From Ficedula albicollis (taxonomy: Eukaryota; Chordata; Aves; Passeriformes; Muscicapidae), in the NCBI RefSeq assembly GCF_000247815.1, contig NC_021676.1:1374350-1438349 (forward strand): 64,000 bases of DNA. Direction: 5' to 3'. Below are positions 43,499 to 57,600 of this stretch, one piece after another. The notes beneath the pieces are model-generated. The model made no database searches, had not been told where the DNA came from, and saw nothing but the letters and a program-made list of their open reading frames with translations. How positions within the stretch are numbered: the stretch's first letter is position 1; the number at the start of each line of letters is the position of its first letter. The position numbers and the translations under genes are program-made.

Positions 43499-46400
43499 CT
43501 GTGCTCACAGAAAGCACAACTGCCAGGGGAGGTTACAAACCAGCACGACAAATCAAATGCCATTCTCAGGGACTGACAGAGTTCTTGCAGCAGGAAAAAG
43601 TGACTGCAGTGCAAACACACAAAGCTTTTTTGGGAACAAAAGCCAGCACTTGACTCGATTTTTACGGCGTGTTCTGCCATGGTAATTGTGGTGAACTCAC
43701 AGCTCTTCCACTGAGAGCTTCTGCACACAGATGTCACAAAAAATAATGGCAATAAATCAGGTGCAGCAGGAAACTTTAGAAGTGACCACTTAGCCTTGCA
43801 CATTTGAAAAAGCAAGGTGGCACTCCAAAGGGCTGAGCAGTCAGTGAATCCAGGCCCTCCTAACCTGAATTATCTGTGAATTTGTTCTGGTAATGTTGAG
43901 GTGAAATTTGTAACAATCTGCAAAGTTCAGGCACTTCAGCAATACAAGAAACAATTCTCCATTTATGCAGCACAGCAGTGGGATCTACATTCTTCATGTT
44001 TAATTCTACCACAAGCACCTCATAAATTCTAAACAGCTGCTGCAGCTACTGGGGTCATGGTGAGGAGCAAAGCACCAAAGTGCTCAACAACCCAACCACC
44101 ATCAGAGGCATTTGGTTTGGATTAGCTAAAATTTCCATCTGTGTGGAAATCTAGAATTCAGACCCGTAGAACTGTAATGAAATGCTGGTGGTTATGTCCC
44201 AAGACACAACCACAACCACCCAAGAAATGACATTATGGCATGAATTCAGGCATGGTTTTGCTAAACAGAGTAAACACAATTTCTTTTGGTCCATGTGTGC
44301 TCCTTGCAGAGCTTTCTAGAACTCCTCATGGAGAGAATGCTTCTAAAAAGATAAAATGAATATAGTAAAAGTAGTATTTGATATTTAAGGATGTGAAAAA
44401 GGTGCCGTCAGATTAATAAAAACAAACCTGGCAAACCAAGAAAGAAAAATTCATTGGTGAAACTTGGATTTCCACATTACATCAGCACTAACAATGGATG
44501 GACAGCTGTGTTAGGATGGCACTAGGGGGGGAGAAAATGCAAATTGTGCAGTTTTCTGGCTGCGTGTGTGCTGTGACACTGCCTGGCCTGACACAGCTAC
44601 AGGAGGAGGTTTCCAGCAGGAATCCACAGGATGCACCCATAAAACAAAAGCTTTGGACTAAATGTCCTGTCCTAACCTATTGCTTCTCATTTCAGGCTCT
44701 ACAGAAACAATACCCAGAGGTTAACAAGCTGTTTCCAAAAACCCAACAAGCTAAAACACAAGGAATGACCCAACTGAAGCTGAAAATAGGGAATTAAATG
44801 CCTGTTTGAATATGGCAGTGAATCAAGATCATGGGAATAGGCAGCTTTCTGAGCATGACTGCCCTCTTTCTTGTCCTTTTCTTCTGCAACTGTGGTACAA
44901 TTCTTAAATAATCTGTTTGTTTTCTGGTACAAGCAGATGTGGTTGCATTTATTTCACTTCCCTATCCTGTTTAATTAATCTCTTCTGTCCCCAAAATTTT
45001 AGTAGCATATTTTTTCCTGCTCAGCACAGAAGCTTCAGGGATGAGTGGAAAAGAATGTTAATTTGTTATGTTTTTTTGGGGTGGTTAATGATTCCATTTC
45101 TTCAGTAACAAACAAAGCAGCACTCAGGAAAATTAGTAAAGAAAACATCCCAGAAATAAATTGAATAAATTAGTCTAAAAGAGGTTGACACTGTCAGTAA
45201 GCTTAAACAAATTACAGCAGTTAATCCCAGAAAATCAGTCCTCTTCCATGGGCAGCACATGAGCACGAGGAAGAGCACACAGAACACGTTGCTGGAGACT
45301 GTTCCCTTGACAATGCACTCCAAAATCATATATCAGAGATAATACTGTTATTATGAAATTTTTTATCAACAACTAAAAATCAATAATCTGTGATCACTCA
45401 AGCTTGCTGTAATGTGAGTCATACAGTATATCAGAGGAAAAAAATCTATAGCAAACTTTGCAGTATTATGATTATTTTTGGAAGGAGAAAAGGATATAAA
45501 TGATAACTGAAATAGTTTCCAACTCTAAACCACAAAATGATGCACAGTTTGCTGATAAAGTTACCAAAAAAATTGTCCTTGGTGCCTGAAAAACTACATT
45601 GGGCTGCAAATACATAAAATAATGAGTCAGACTGGGTCCTGCCGTGTGCAGGCAGTGCTGTGGGTCTTCTCCTCTGGGTGTTTGAAAGGGTCTGTCTCAC
45701 ATCAGACAGGATTAACTGGGATCTGAGTGGAACATTCTGGATGTCCTAGGCCAGCAGCACCCAGGTGTGCTCAGATCTGCCCAGGGCAGAGCTGCTCCCT
45801 GCAATCCCCAGCTGGGACCTTGGTTCCCCCTGAGAGAGCCAAGCCTGGCTCTGATTCTGCTTCCCAAACCCTCCTTCCACTGCAGCTTGTTTTGTTATCC
45901 ACATGAACACCCCCTCATCACAGCAGCAGAACTTCTGTTTGCAGGAACATGAAATATCCACAGACAACGTGCAAAGTAAGTCCAATTCTGAATGAGGTGG
46001 GATGTATTCCAAGTTTCCTGACACCAAAAGGATGAAGGCCCAGCATGTTTGGTGGAGTTAGTCACATCCCCACAAAGAAATGGGAACTCCACCTCATGCT
46101 TTAGATCCCTAATGACACTGGATGTCCTTTTATTCTCTCCCAAGACACAAAGCCCTCCTTTGCTTTTTTGGATTTTTATCTGAGAGGAATCATTTACTCC
46201 ATTAATAGGTCTATCTGAAAAAACTGAGTAGAAAATAGTGGGGAAAAATGATTAAGCAGCTCTATTAATTTTGAAAATCCAAGTCTGTTCTCAGAGCAAT
46301 AAACTACCTAGAGGAAATCTCATAACTGCCATAAATATTCCTCTTACCATAAACCATTAAAATACAATACAAGCTCCCACTGAAAGAAATAAAACCAAAA

Positions 46401-48543
46401 CTTTTCCAGCCTGAATGTTGTTTGGAGTTCATAAAGCAGCACAAGATGAAACCCAATTATACTGTCATGACTAAAACTTGCATTTTGCTTTGTTCTTAGT
46501 ACTTCATACAGGGCCTTACTCTACCCTTCTAAATCTGTATTTTTCCACTGAGGGTTCTGAAGAAGGGGATAAAGCTGGGAATGTGTCACAGCAGCCAGAG
46601 TCACCTGGCTGGGAGAGGAGCACAGGATCCACCCCACCTGCTCTGTGCAGAGCATCCCTGGTGCCCATCCAGACTCTCAGCAAAAGGAGATTTCCAGGTT
46701 AAAAAAAAAAAAATCTGGCAGCTAAAAGCTGCTTTTTAAGCGTTAATGAGTGTGTTAATGACCCACACCAAAATGTAGAAACCCATAACCCCAGACACTC
46801 ATTAATTCTGTACAAAATATATTGGCCAGAAATCATTAATGTTGCGAGAAGCTTCTGTAACTGGAGTGGTTTTAATCAACTCTCAAATCTTCTGTAATTA
46901 TACACTTATGGCACACTTTATTTATTTGGATTTCAGCTTCATAAAAGTAGTACCCATCTCAGATGTTGTGTTATTATTAGAACAAAAAATGATTACAGAC
47001 CTGATCTATCACTTCAGCTACAAGGTAAGCACAACTTCTGTGGACATGAAGTCTAATTTCATGCATCTGTCTTATCAAAAATACTGAAAAGACCCAAAAA
47101 GGCCCCAGAATTTGGCTTGGGGTGTTAGATCAGTTTCTCACACTCAGTGCTCATAAGAAGCTGCTCAGATTTAAAAATCAGAATAAGAAATCTTTGCATC
47201 TCCACTTCCTGCCTCTGAGCATTCCAACTCACAGCTATTTATGTGAAACAAGAAAGTTCTCCTTGAGATTTGCCTAACCCATCCCCTCCCCTTCCCACTC
47301 CTGGCCTCTTGTTAAAGGCAGTCTCTGGTCTGGATAACACACTAACAGAGTTGTTAGGCAAAAATCAAATTGTAAAGCAAAATCAATGCAACTTTTAGTT
47401 CTTGGTGCAGATCCAGAAGTCTAACCAAGGACAGATTTGGCTGGCAGGATTCTGGCTCACTTTCCTGATCTCAACACAGCCTTTGAGAGACGTGTACTTC
47501 AGAGAAAAAAAAAATCTTCTTTGTAACTGTGAAGAAAACTGAATTTTCTCTGAAGTCACTGAGTCAATGTGAGATGTCGAAAGATGGAAGCTTCTCTTTC
47601 ACAATTTTAAACATGGAACTCACTTCAAAAGGCACACAAGAAAAAGTAAAATGTTACTATTAACATGCAAATCTGCAGCTTCAGAATTCCCAGGAAGGCA
47701 ATGAAAACTCCCCTCTAATCATGCACAGCAACCCCAATTCAGGGCAAGTCGAGGGAATCTCATTATCTCATTATTTGCATGCTGCAGATGAGGTTCCACT
47801 CCCTGGCACTCAACAGGAACCAGCAGCCCCTCCACAGAAAGGACAATTTTGACAAATGATGACTGGCAGCTCTAGTTCTTGTCCAAACAATGAACAAGAA
47901 CTTTGGCCCTCCTGCAGGAGAAGGGCTTTTCTGCCAAGAGAAGGGCTCTTGGAGTGGGAAGAGGATGGCTCCTTGTGGGAGACCTCTTTCCCTGCCTCTT
48001 CCTAATTCTTCTTTAGCTCCAAATGTGACAAACCAGGATCAGGGATTTTTTTTCAAATGACTGATCCGAAGAAAAACTTCAGGAAAATGAAATAATGGAA
48101 TTTAAATTCAGTTGATACAGTAAATACAGGCTTTGGGGAGATACCTATCACTTCTGTCAGTTTGTTTCTCTAGGATAAATGCTAAATATTAGCTTTAAGA
48201 GAGACAGAAACAGACCTCAAGACATAACCAGAGTTTTCTAGCACAGCATTTCCCCAAGGAAAAAGTCAAGGTCTTTTGTAATTGCTGTAATTGTTTTTGA
48301 TGTTGGCTAAGTTAAGTGATATAAACAGGACACAAAAATGTTGCATTTCAGTAGAAAAAATTCTCAGTGCGTGCCCTCCAGAAACAGAGCTCTGTTCCCA
48401 TCAGTCAGTCTTTCAGAAAGTGCTTACTTATTTCTCCCTCCAAAGGAAAAATTCATTTTCATGGAGTGAGGTTCAGGCTGAAGCAGCAGCTGGGTGTCAG
48501 ACCTGCCCTGAGCAGGGAAAGGAGCTGGTCCCAAGCACTGCCA

Positions 48544-48719
48544 TATTCTATAGGATATTCTATGGGATATATCTATGGGATATATCTATGGGATATTCTA
48601 TAGGATACATCTATAGGATATAGCTACAGGGTATTCTATGGGATATTCTATAGGATATATCTATAGGATATTCTATGGGATGTATCTATAAGATATATCT
48701 ATAGGATATTCTACAGGAT
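48544..48719. repeat. TATTCTATAGGA-type minisatellite
   Basis: About 13 imperfect units of 12-13 bp alternate between TATTCTATRGGA and TATATCTATRGGA, with scattered variants such as TAGCTACAGGG. The disorder contrasts with the homogeneous arrays at 1.3, 25.6 and 42.4 kb. Confidence 0.92.
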
Positions 48720-50180
48720 TTTATCCCACTTTGGAAACTTCAGAGCCAGGCCAGGAGCAAATGGAAGGATGGGCAGAGTATGAAGGAGGAAATCATCCTA
48801 AAACCACTTGAAAACAGTACTCTAAGGAATACATGCACTTTTCAGGATTTGCCTGACATTTGACATTTCTTTCTAGAAACATCCTGAGATACATGAGTTT
48901 TTTGTTCTGTGTCCAAAATTCTCAGCCTCAGAGGGCAAAAAGGGCATAAATTCAAGGCAATGTAGGGATTGTGCAGCAATTCAAACTAAAATATAACCCT
49001 TAAAAGTAATAAAGTTTGGGAAAAAAGACCAAGCTGACAAAATATTCACATTTTGAATATATAAGCAACTCCCAGGTGGGTCTGCACAACCTCTGCTCAT
49101 GACACAGTGCCAGGTGTGATGGAGGCCACTCCACACAGATAAACTGAACACACTCAGCTCCAAGGGCAACATTTACAGCAGGTCTCACCTTATTTACTGT
49201 TTGAATATTTGAATATTTAAATATTTTAACAGTGGCCAGCCACCCTCAGAAGCAAAGACAGGAGGCCTGAGCTGTTTATTTCCCATTGCAGCAGCAGCAG
49301 CAGCACAGGCAGGCAGCACAAGCCCCTGTGCGAGTGTTTTCTCCATCTCCATTTGTTTGCACTGGGTGACCTGCTGTGCATTATTTGTGCCTTGTTTCTT
49401 CCACAACATTTCCTTTTCCTGACACGCTGTCCCAGCGTTTACCAGGCTGTCAGTTCTGACATCCCAACTTCTTGTAGGAAGAGGAAGGGCAGGGAATGGG
49501 TTCCCTTGCAGACAAAGCTGGGGAATAACCAGCAAACCCTCTGCACCCTTCCAGCTTCTGAGAGTTTCTATCAATTCCAGCACAGAGGCAGAGAACAGAG
49601 CTGCTGTAGAACAGCTGATGCCACTTGTCTTTTTCAGGAGACAACCTCTTGACCCACTGAGGCTTCTGTGTTCCAAAGAAACTCAAGAACTGTGCTAACA
49701 GCAATTTTAACTCCTTAGTGCTTTACCCAAAGAGAACGGGGATGGTGTGCAGCAGCTGCTGGTGATCCATGACTTCCTAAAGATACAAAACTAAAACCTA
49801 ATTTTTATTTTAATAAAAATAATAATAATAAAAAGCAAACACTTAAAGAAGTGGCATAAGTGACAAAGGCAGTGAATATGACTGAATCATCCAGGTCCTC
49901 AGTCAGTTTGCCACAATGAGTAAAAGGTCTTGGGAGAAAACAAATAAATTTATTTCCAGCATATGTTATGGCACGGGGGCTGCAAATGTTGAAAATACAC
50001 ATCACTACCAATTGAATATTCAAAGTTTCTATATCAATTGGATATAAAAACTGATGTGGCAGGATGCTATTCTGATTTCTAACTAAGAATCCTGAAAGGC
50101 AAGAGTAAGTGGGAAGATCCTACCAAAGTTTCTATTTAAGAGTGATAGCCTTATGTTACCAATGCTTTTCCTTTTGCTGC

Positions 50181-50250
50181 AAATAAAAAAAACAAAAAAA
50201 CCCAAAAATCAAACAAACAAAAAAAACCCAAACAAAACCAGACCAACCAA
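50181..50250. repeat. A-rich (CAAA)n tract
   Basis: Runs of A7-A8 with CCC and CAAA interruptions (for example AAACCCAAACAAAACC). It has the same pattern as the reverse complement of 14.26-14.34 kb. It lies about 100 bp left of the solo LTR but outside its inferred ends. Confidence 0.85.
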
Positions 50251-50414
50251 ATACAACCCCACTGACCCTTTCTGTGAAAAGATAAGGTTGTGCTCATTGC
50301 TTCAGTGCCTCTGAGTTTGTGCCTGGCAGTGCACAGCCCCTGACACTGAGCCTGTGATGCCTGGAGAGGCTCCTGGGACAGAGGCTGGGCAGAGTTAAAG
50401 GAATAAAGCAGGGA

Positions 50415-50420
50415 TTTATT
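50415..50420 (-). terminator. LTR polyadenylation signal AATAAA
   Basis: TTTATT on + reads AATAAA on -, in the context CTTTTAATAAATCCC, about 90 bp downstream of the LTR TATA box. This is the normal place for the R-region poly(A) signal. Current activity is unknown. Confidence 0.6.
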
Positions 50421-50506
50421 AAAAGGCTTCAAAGGATTCACCTTGGGCAGCGCAAGAGCCTGGCCAAGGCTACACCCAAGATGGACCTGGGGTCACGAGT
50501 TTCACA

Positions 50507-50514
50507 CTTTTATA
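50507..50514 (-). promoter_or_regulatory. LTR TATA box TATAAAAG
   Basis: CTTTTATA on + reads TATAAAAG on -, in the U3 part of the LTR. It would direct transcription leftward in window coordinates. Position relative to AATAAA fits an LTR promoter; activity is not shown. Confidence 0.6.
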
Positions 50515-50892
50515 ATTTCTGGTCCATTTCCATATTGGGGTGCTTTGTCCAATCCCAGCTCCAGGTTCTGCAGTCCCACCCTCCCAGATTGCTCTCCTCA
50601 ATTCCCTGCTTTTTATGCTTTCTGGGCCTGAAGCTGCAGTGGCGTCCTTTGATGAAAATACAAAAGCTAAAACTCAAGGCATCACCTGTCCTGCACTCCC
50701 AGCTCCCACAGCTGCTCTGGTCAGCACCCACCTGGTGAGAGGGACACCTGCCCGGGCAGCAGCTGCTCTGCCTTCCCAGCTGACACTCAGGCTCACCTTG
50801 GGAGCCAAGCTCACTTTCTCCCATCTGCTCTCTCCTCTCTCTGAGGTGAGTTCAGTTCCCACTTTTCTGAGCACCTTTCCAGAGCTCCTCGT

Positions 50893-50970
50893 TAACCTTC
50901 CTCCTGCCCTGCCTTTCACACTCCCTGCCTGTAACCTTCCTCCTGCCCTGCCTTTCACACTCACTGCCCT
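50893..50970. repeat. 39-bp tandem duplication inside the LTR
   Basis: TAACCTTCCTCCTGCCCTGC occurs at 50893 and 50932, each continuing CTTTCACACTC. The copies are nearly identical. Duplicated U3 segments are common in retroviral LTRs, but this could also be a later local duplication like the others in the window. Confidence 0.85.
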
Positions 50971-51027
50971 GGTGATTCAGGGCCTGACCTGCCAAATTGC
51001 TCATGAATAACTTCTCCCCTGGGAACA

Positions 51028-54000
51028 GCCAGGCTGGCTTTTGTACAGTTTCTCCCAGAAGTGAAATTACTGACGTGGATGCCTTAAGTTTCAATTTTTA
51101 TGTTTTCCAGACTCTGCACTGCACTGGTGTGTGACTCCGAGCATCATATAAAGTGTCACAAGTTCTCCTCCCAGCTCAGTCACACAAAACAATCCTTTTC
51201 CAGCCCAGAACCAAGGACAGCGCTGCAGCTCCAGCCTGGATCTGCTCCTGTGCCCCTGTGATTTCCCCACGGTGCAGCTCAGAATTAAACCCTGCTCCCA
51301 GCAGGGATGTGTGCAGTGTCTGCTCAGGCAGGGAGCACCCAGCCACCTTCCCCTGCCTGGGAGCACAAACCTGAATCAAACAGCACAATATTCACATCCA
51401 GCCCCAACAGCCAACTCCAGAGACACTCATGCATTATTCATCCCATGAAATCTGGGAGCTTTTCCAGAGAATATGCCACAGACTAGAGATAGGGTTTATC
51501 AACTGCTTTAAATCAGCATGTTTTATCTAATACAATAACAATTTATTTACTAAGGATATTTATACCATTGGAGCTTTCCAGGCTTAATTGATTCTTTTCA
51601 TCAAGATCCCGTGCACTGAGAAAATGAGCTCACAAAGGATTTGAAAAGACACTGTGCTGAATATCTACAAAATGATTTAGGTAATAATGGAGTAAAGTTA
51701 TGGATCTGTTAGCATTTCAATCACCAGATTCTTTTCCTTTGGAGCCATTCTGCATCCTAAGCCATCTTCATCTTAAGGATGTAAAAATAGTTTTTCATTT
51801 GATACAGCAGTTTATGTGGGCTTAAATAATCAATCAGCAAAGCTACAGTCAGGAAAGTCAGTCTGTAAATACCACTCTCATTGACAAAATCTTAACACAG
51901 AATGCTACCAAAAAATTAAAACTTTGGCTATTACTATTATAAAAATATGGACCAAGCACAACCCTGCCCAGTATTTTTCCTCTAAACCTGACACCACGTG
52001 AGTGAGAGGAGTTCCACCACAGTGAGAACACAGGTCAGAGTTTATCCTTTCTGTGCTGCCATGCCCAAACTTCAAGCCATGAAACATCCACCTCAAATTA
52101 AGAAATAATTCAAAAAGTAAAGATTACAAACAAGCAGTTCAGCTAATTCATCACTTGATGTTCAGCCTTCAATCTGTTTTTCCCAGAAGCTGGTGTTTTA
52201 AGAAGTGAAAACTTTAATTTTAATATTCAGGTGTTGAATGGAATAAATGCAAGCAGACCTTGCTGCACTCTTCAACTTCTATTTGTAAAAGACTACATAT
52301 CAGAGAATTTATTTTCATTTATGTGTTACAAGTTTTTGTGTAAGAAGTTTTGCCTCTGTGTGAAACCCTAGCTAGAGAGATTAGCCTGGTAGAAAATTTC
52401 CCCCCTATTTTAAAGGTTCATGAACATATTCCAGTGTAATCTGGAGAGTGTTTTTGATGTGACATTTCTAACAAAACTATTTGTAATACTTTTGGCCCAG
52501 AATGCAACCCTGGCCAGGGTGCAGCTGGGGATGGAGGCTGGCACAGCTCAGGCACAGCTGTAAGTGCATTTTCCTCTGCTGAGAGCTCCTGGCCACACAT
52601 TTCTCCTCTGCAGCTTCTTCAGCCCATCACAAGCAGGGTTTTCCTTCTTTTCTTGGTTTGTTTGTTTTCTTAGAGATGAGTTTGTTTATTTGCTTGTTAT
52701 TTGCTTTGTTTAAATCCAGAAGCCCTTTTCTCTGGGAAGGTAAATGTTCCTACGTTCCCAAAAAACCAAGCTGTTGGTTTTGTTTTTTTTTAAGGCATAG
52801 TTTTCACAGCTTCTGAGCCCAGCCCTGAACTAATCTGTCTGCAAGCAGCACCATACCCAGGCAATAATTGCCTGTCCTAGCAAGGCCCACTAGTCCCACA
52901 GGATGTGTCTTTTAAGGCAAAATAACTTGGAGAAGGGACAATATGCCAAGTGACAGCAGATTAAAGAATGATGGAAATTAAAAGTTTAAAAAGCATGAGA
53001 AAGCAATTAACCAAGGAACAAAATGATGTTTCTAAGCATACAGAAGCTCAGAGTCTGTGACAGAATCAAAGTCTCCTGGAAAAAAAAAAAAAAGGAAAAT
53101 AATAAAGCAGCTAGGGAAACTACCAAAAAATGAAAGCTTTTTATATTTTTTTTTTGTACAGAGTGTAAGATAAATGCTATTTCACCTTCTAATCCCCACT
53201 ACAAGGACAGAGACAGGAGCATTAAAACAAGCAAATCCAGAATAAAGTGATGGAGGAATCACCAGCAAGGCTCCAGAGCCAGACTGGGCTCCATTAACAA
53301 TGTCTGCTGCTTCATCCAGGGTACAAATAAATTGTCAAGATACTAATAAAATATTCAAATGAACTCTGAGAACCCAAATTTAATTGCTTCCTGGTCTGAA
53401 ATGCAAAACAGATCAATAGATTGATCTCAACCTTTGTTTAGTCCTTCTGCATATTTTACATGGAAGAAGGAAGGAGCAGCTTTTCTCTGGACCTTAAGGG
53501 ATTTTTGCTCCTCTCCTCACACAGATCTCCTCTGAAACAGCTGAAAATAGTTGCCAAAAAGCTTGGAACAAAGTCTGCCACAAAAGTTTGCTCAGGAAAG
53601 CAGTTACAGATGAGAGCTGTGACATCCCTGCTCTCCTACTTCCACCTAATGCCAAACGTTTAACAAATTATAAAGAAAAAAGACTTAGCTGTTGGTTTGA
53701 AAAGTCAGTAAGACCATTGACTTCTACAATATTGGATAAAAGCAAAGAGAATTAAATATGAGATAAAAAAAAACATCTGGAGAAAATTTAATATCACAAG
53801 CAGAAATTCAGCCTCCTGTGTAATAATCCAGGTTCTTTTCACCCATTTTAAAGTGACAGCAGGAAGAGAAGATGTCAAATGGATATGAACTTCCCCAAAA
53901 AATAAAATATGAACTTTTTTCTCTGAAACTGTAGTCCATCTCCAGCTGAATGAAATATTAATGAATGAATGAATGAAATATCATCACAGGATTGGGTTAC

Positions 54001-54914
54001 AACTGTGTGCTGAAATAAAGCATGGGCCAGCAAATTAAAGATTTGTGCTCAATAACTTTAAACAAGTAATTTAACCTTTCCTCCCTCAGTTTCCTGACCT
54101 TTTAAAAAGGATGAGGCACCTTTTGCTCAAAAACCTCAGGCAAAACCCAAGCTGTTGTAATAGTTATTAAAAAATTAATAAACATTTAATTAGGCTAATT
54201 TGAAAAGTTATTTCTAACCCCTTAATTCTGTGTAGATGAAAACATCATTTGCAACCAGACAACCATCTGAGTAGAAACCAATATAAATCAGCAAGAGCTA
54301 TTCCAGTAACAGAAACTGTAGCTACATCATTAAGAACAATTTTAAATGCTTACAGCTTTCGTAATCACTCGCATTTTATTTTCAAACTTTTTTATTAGAA
54401 CATCGACTAGTCATTATCCTGGCACAGCTAAGTGGGACAGGATCAATGCCCTGCTGCCTGTCTGCTCTGCTCTTTGTGATAAACACTGGCTCACAAGTTA
54501 AAAAAATCCATTTTGATACTGCTTCCCAATTAGAGCTGCTAAATGCTTCCTGAATGACTAAATTCTGTTTGCTTTCACACCCAGGTATTTGGCTAAGCTA
54601 ATATTTGAAACAGAGGAGTACTGTACAATTTCTAGGTGTTTTCTTATCAAATTTCAAGCCAAGCAAATTAAATTGTCATTCTTTTCTTAGGATGCAATGC
54701 AATTTGTGATGTCCTTGGTAACTTCTGGAATTCTAGTGACTCCTGCTCACAGCAGCAGCTGAGTGGATGCACACTTAGGAAATCCTCCATGGCAGGAGAC
54801 AGCCCTTCCACACGTGGCACAAAGTAAATAAAACAAATACCAAAGAAAACCAGCAGATCTCAGCAAGGAACAGAAATGCCAGCCTGGTTTAATCACCACA
54901 AAAAGCACTTTTCT
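51028..54914. other. Unique DNA, no gene recognised
   Basis: AT-rich DNA with a GC-richer patch next to the LTR (51.1-51.4 kb). It includes short A runs (53081-53093), a short (AATG)n near 53960-53978 and T-rich patches. Open frames are under 95 codons. Nothing recognised. Confidence 0.5.
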
Positions 54915-54978
54915 TGGAATCATGGGATGGTTTGGCTCAGAAAGGACCTTTAAAGTCCATCCAGTGCAGTTCTACCTC
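54915..54978 (-). mobile_element. CR1 LINE 3'-end fragment
   Basis: The + strand reads GGAATCATGGGATGGTTTGG, then AAAGGACCTTTAAAGTCCATCC, split by CTCAG. Its reverse complement matches the familiar 3' end of avian CR1 (GGACTTTAAAGG...CCAAACCATCCCATGATTCC). Homology fades after about 65 bp, so the element is severely 5'-truncated and somewhat diverged. The right limit is approximate. It lies about 70 bp left of the T/C/T tract at 55.05 kb. CR1 is the main avian LINE, which supports a bird origin. Confidence 0.75.
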
Positions 54979-55048
54979 AGATTCTGAAACATCCTATACT
55001 CCCTAAAGACCATCTTGCACTTGAAATTAGAATATCTTGGTTTTTTTC

Positions 55049-55938
<890 letters not shown>

Positions 55939-56396
55939 CCAAGCTGATCTCTGCCCTTCCTTCTCTTACCCTCTCACCCTTTCTTCTTCTTGTATTATTC
56001 TGTCTGCATTAAGCTTATAGCTCTTCCCATTTGCAAATTCACTTAACCATCAATGTAACTTGCCTCTAAGTTATGCATACTTCAGTTTAATAGAACTGTA
56101 TTTTCACATCTTAACAGTCTGGGTCACCAACTGAAATGAATATTAAAAACTGTAAGCAAGCATGTCAAGATCTGGCTAATGGACCATTACAAAGGAGCAG
56201 GAATAAACCAACCATCTCCAGAGTTCTCAAAATCCTCTTCTCAGAGGGTTATTAAGAGAGAATATTAAAAAAAAATAAAAGCGTTGTTTTATTAAAAAAG
56301 CCAAAGTTGTGTGAAAGGAGTCCTCAGACTCAGCTAAGCAGCCTGCCAGGACGATTGTACTCAGTGATTAAAGATAAAGGAGTTCAACAGCACCTG

Positions 56397-56418
56397 AATT
56401 ACCTGAATTCAGGTAATT
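56397..56418. repeat. 22-bp perfect palindrome
   Basis: The two 11-bp arms are AATTACCTGAA and TTCAGGTAATT with no spacer, centred on an EcoRI-type GAATTC. CAGGTAA, an E-box/ZEB-like core, occurs on both strands. An extra partial copy, ACCTGAATT, precedes it. A TA-rich microsatellite-like stretch (56418-56455) follows. Confidence 0.85.
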
Positions 56419-57600
56419 ACATATACTTTATATATATAAAATATATATAAAAAATACTCCTTGCCATTGCCCTGAGCCCATCCCACCCTGAGCACCCAGT
56501 GCTGTCTCTGCTGCCAATCCCTGAGGAATTGTTCATGACCAGGAGCCAGGAAATGCTGTGCTGGTTTCCTGGAACCCTTCACAGCAAAGTGATCCAAATC
56601 TGACTAAGGCAAGGGAGAGGATGTGCTGAGCTCATTTTTGTGCTGAGTGTCTTAAGTTTGGAACCACAGAGTGGAAAAGAGAATTTTTGCCATTAGGGCA
56701 CAAGGTTTACATTCAGCATGGATAGATCTCCTCTTGTTTTACATTAAATGATTATTAAAATTGCACCAAAGATGTAACTGGAAAGGGCAGAGAACCTGAA
56801 TTCACTGCCTTTTATATCAGCCACTCAAGAATGAACTACCTTAAATCAGACCAAAGAATTTCTTCCCCAGATATTTAAGGAAAAACCACACAAGTTTAAT
56901 GTTCAGAAAGGGTCCTTGAAATACTTTTCCATAGTGACTGATGCCTGTTTTTCTGTGGTAAATTTCTGTCTGCTGCCCATATTTACTTTAACTTTGATTC
57001 TTTCACATGATGGTAAAAACTTCACATAAAGATTTTTGTAGATGCTGACGATTGTGAGATTATTTTCCATTTGTTTCAAGAAAAAAAAAAGGACAAAACT
57101 TTCAGGCAAAATGCAGACAGGGCTCTATTATCCAACCAAGAGGAGCAATGAAAGAATCTTTGACAAATTTCCCAGAGCTGTGCAGAACACTGAGCATGGA
57201 CCTGCAGCCAAAACAATACCAGTTCACAGGAAGAAAATGGAATTCTTAGCCTAAAATCAAAACAAATTGATCAGAGTAGCATTTCTTAAACAATTACTAG
57301 TGACATCTCTCAGGTTTAAAAAGTTAGGAAGTCCAAGTGGCAGCTGGCAGGAACATTTTTGGTTATTAGGGGAGAATGGGAAGAAGCTCTAATCACTGCA
57401 TACAAATGGTTGCATTAATGTTTGTATTGAAATCTGTTAATTGCCTTGAATTGCTAGCAGGGTTTCATATGCTTTAGGGCAAAATAAGAATAAAAACCTG
57501 TAGCCAACAAAAACTTCAGTTTCATTCTATCATCCTGGAGAGGCTGAAGTGCTGCTGACTCAGCAGGAGCAGAAATCAAAGTGCTCTTGCAAAGCAGCCT

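Larger units (their letters stand above)
43499..50354. other. Unique DNA, no gene recognised
   Basis: Mostly AT-rich DNA with a GC-richer patch near 45.65-45.9 kb. The TATCTATAGGA-type array at 48.5 kb and the CAAA-rich tract at 50.2 kb are listed separately. A minus open frame of 160 codons (49194-49676) shows no recognised domain. Minor simple repeats include (AAT)n near 49815 and a CAG-rich patch near 49290. Confidence 0.5.
50355..51027 (-). mobile_element. Solo LTR of an endogenous retrovirus (passerine-type)
   Basis: Read on -, the element starts TGTTCCCAGGGG (at 51027) and ends GGCATCA (at 50355), the TG...CA ends of a retroviral LTR, about 673 bp. It carries a TATAAAAG box (50507-50514) and an AATAAA signal (50415-50420) about 90 bp downstream, the spacing expected of R between U3 and U5. 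Flanking 5-mers are GCCTG (50350-50354) and GCCAG (51028-51032), a possible target-site duplication with one mismatch. No internal retroviral sequence lies on either side, so it is a solo LTR left by recombination. I associate the TATA-proximal segment with songbird LTRs from memory; the family name is not assigned. A 39-bp tandem duplication lies within U3. Confidence 0.72.
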
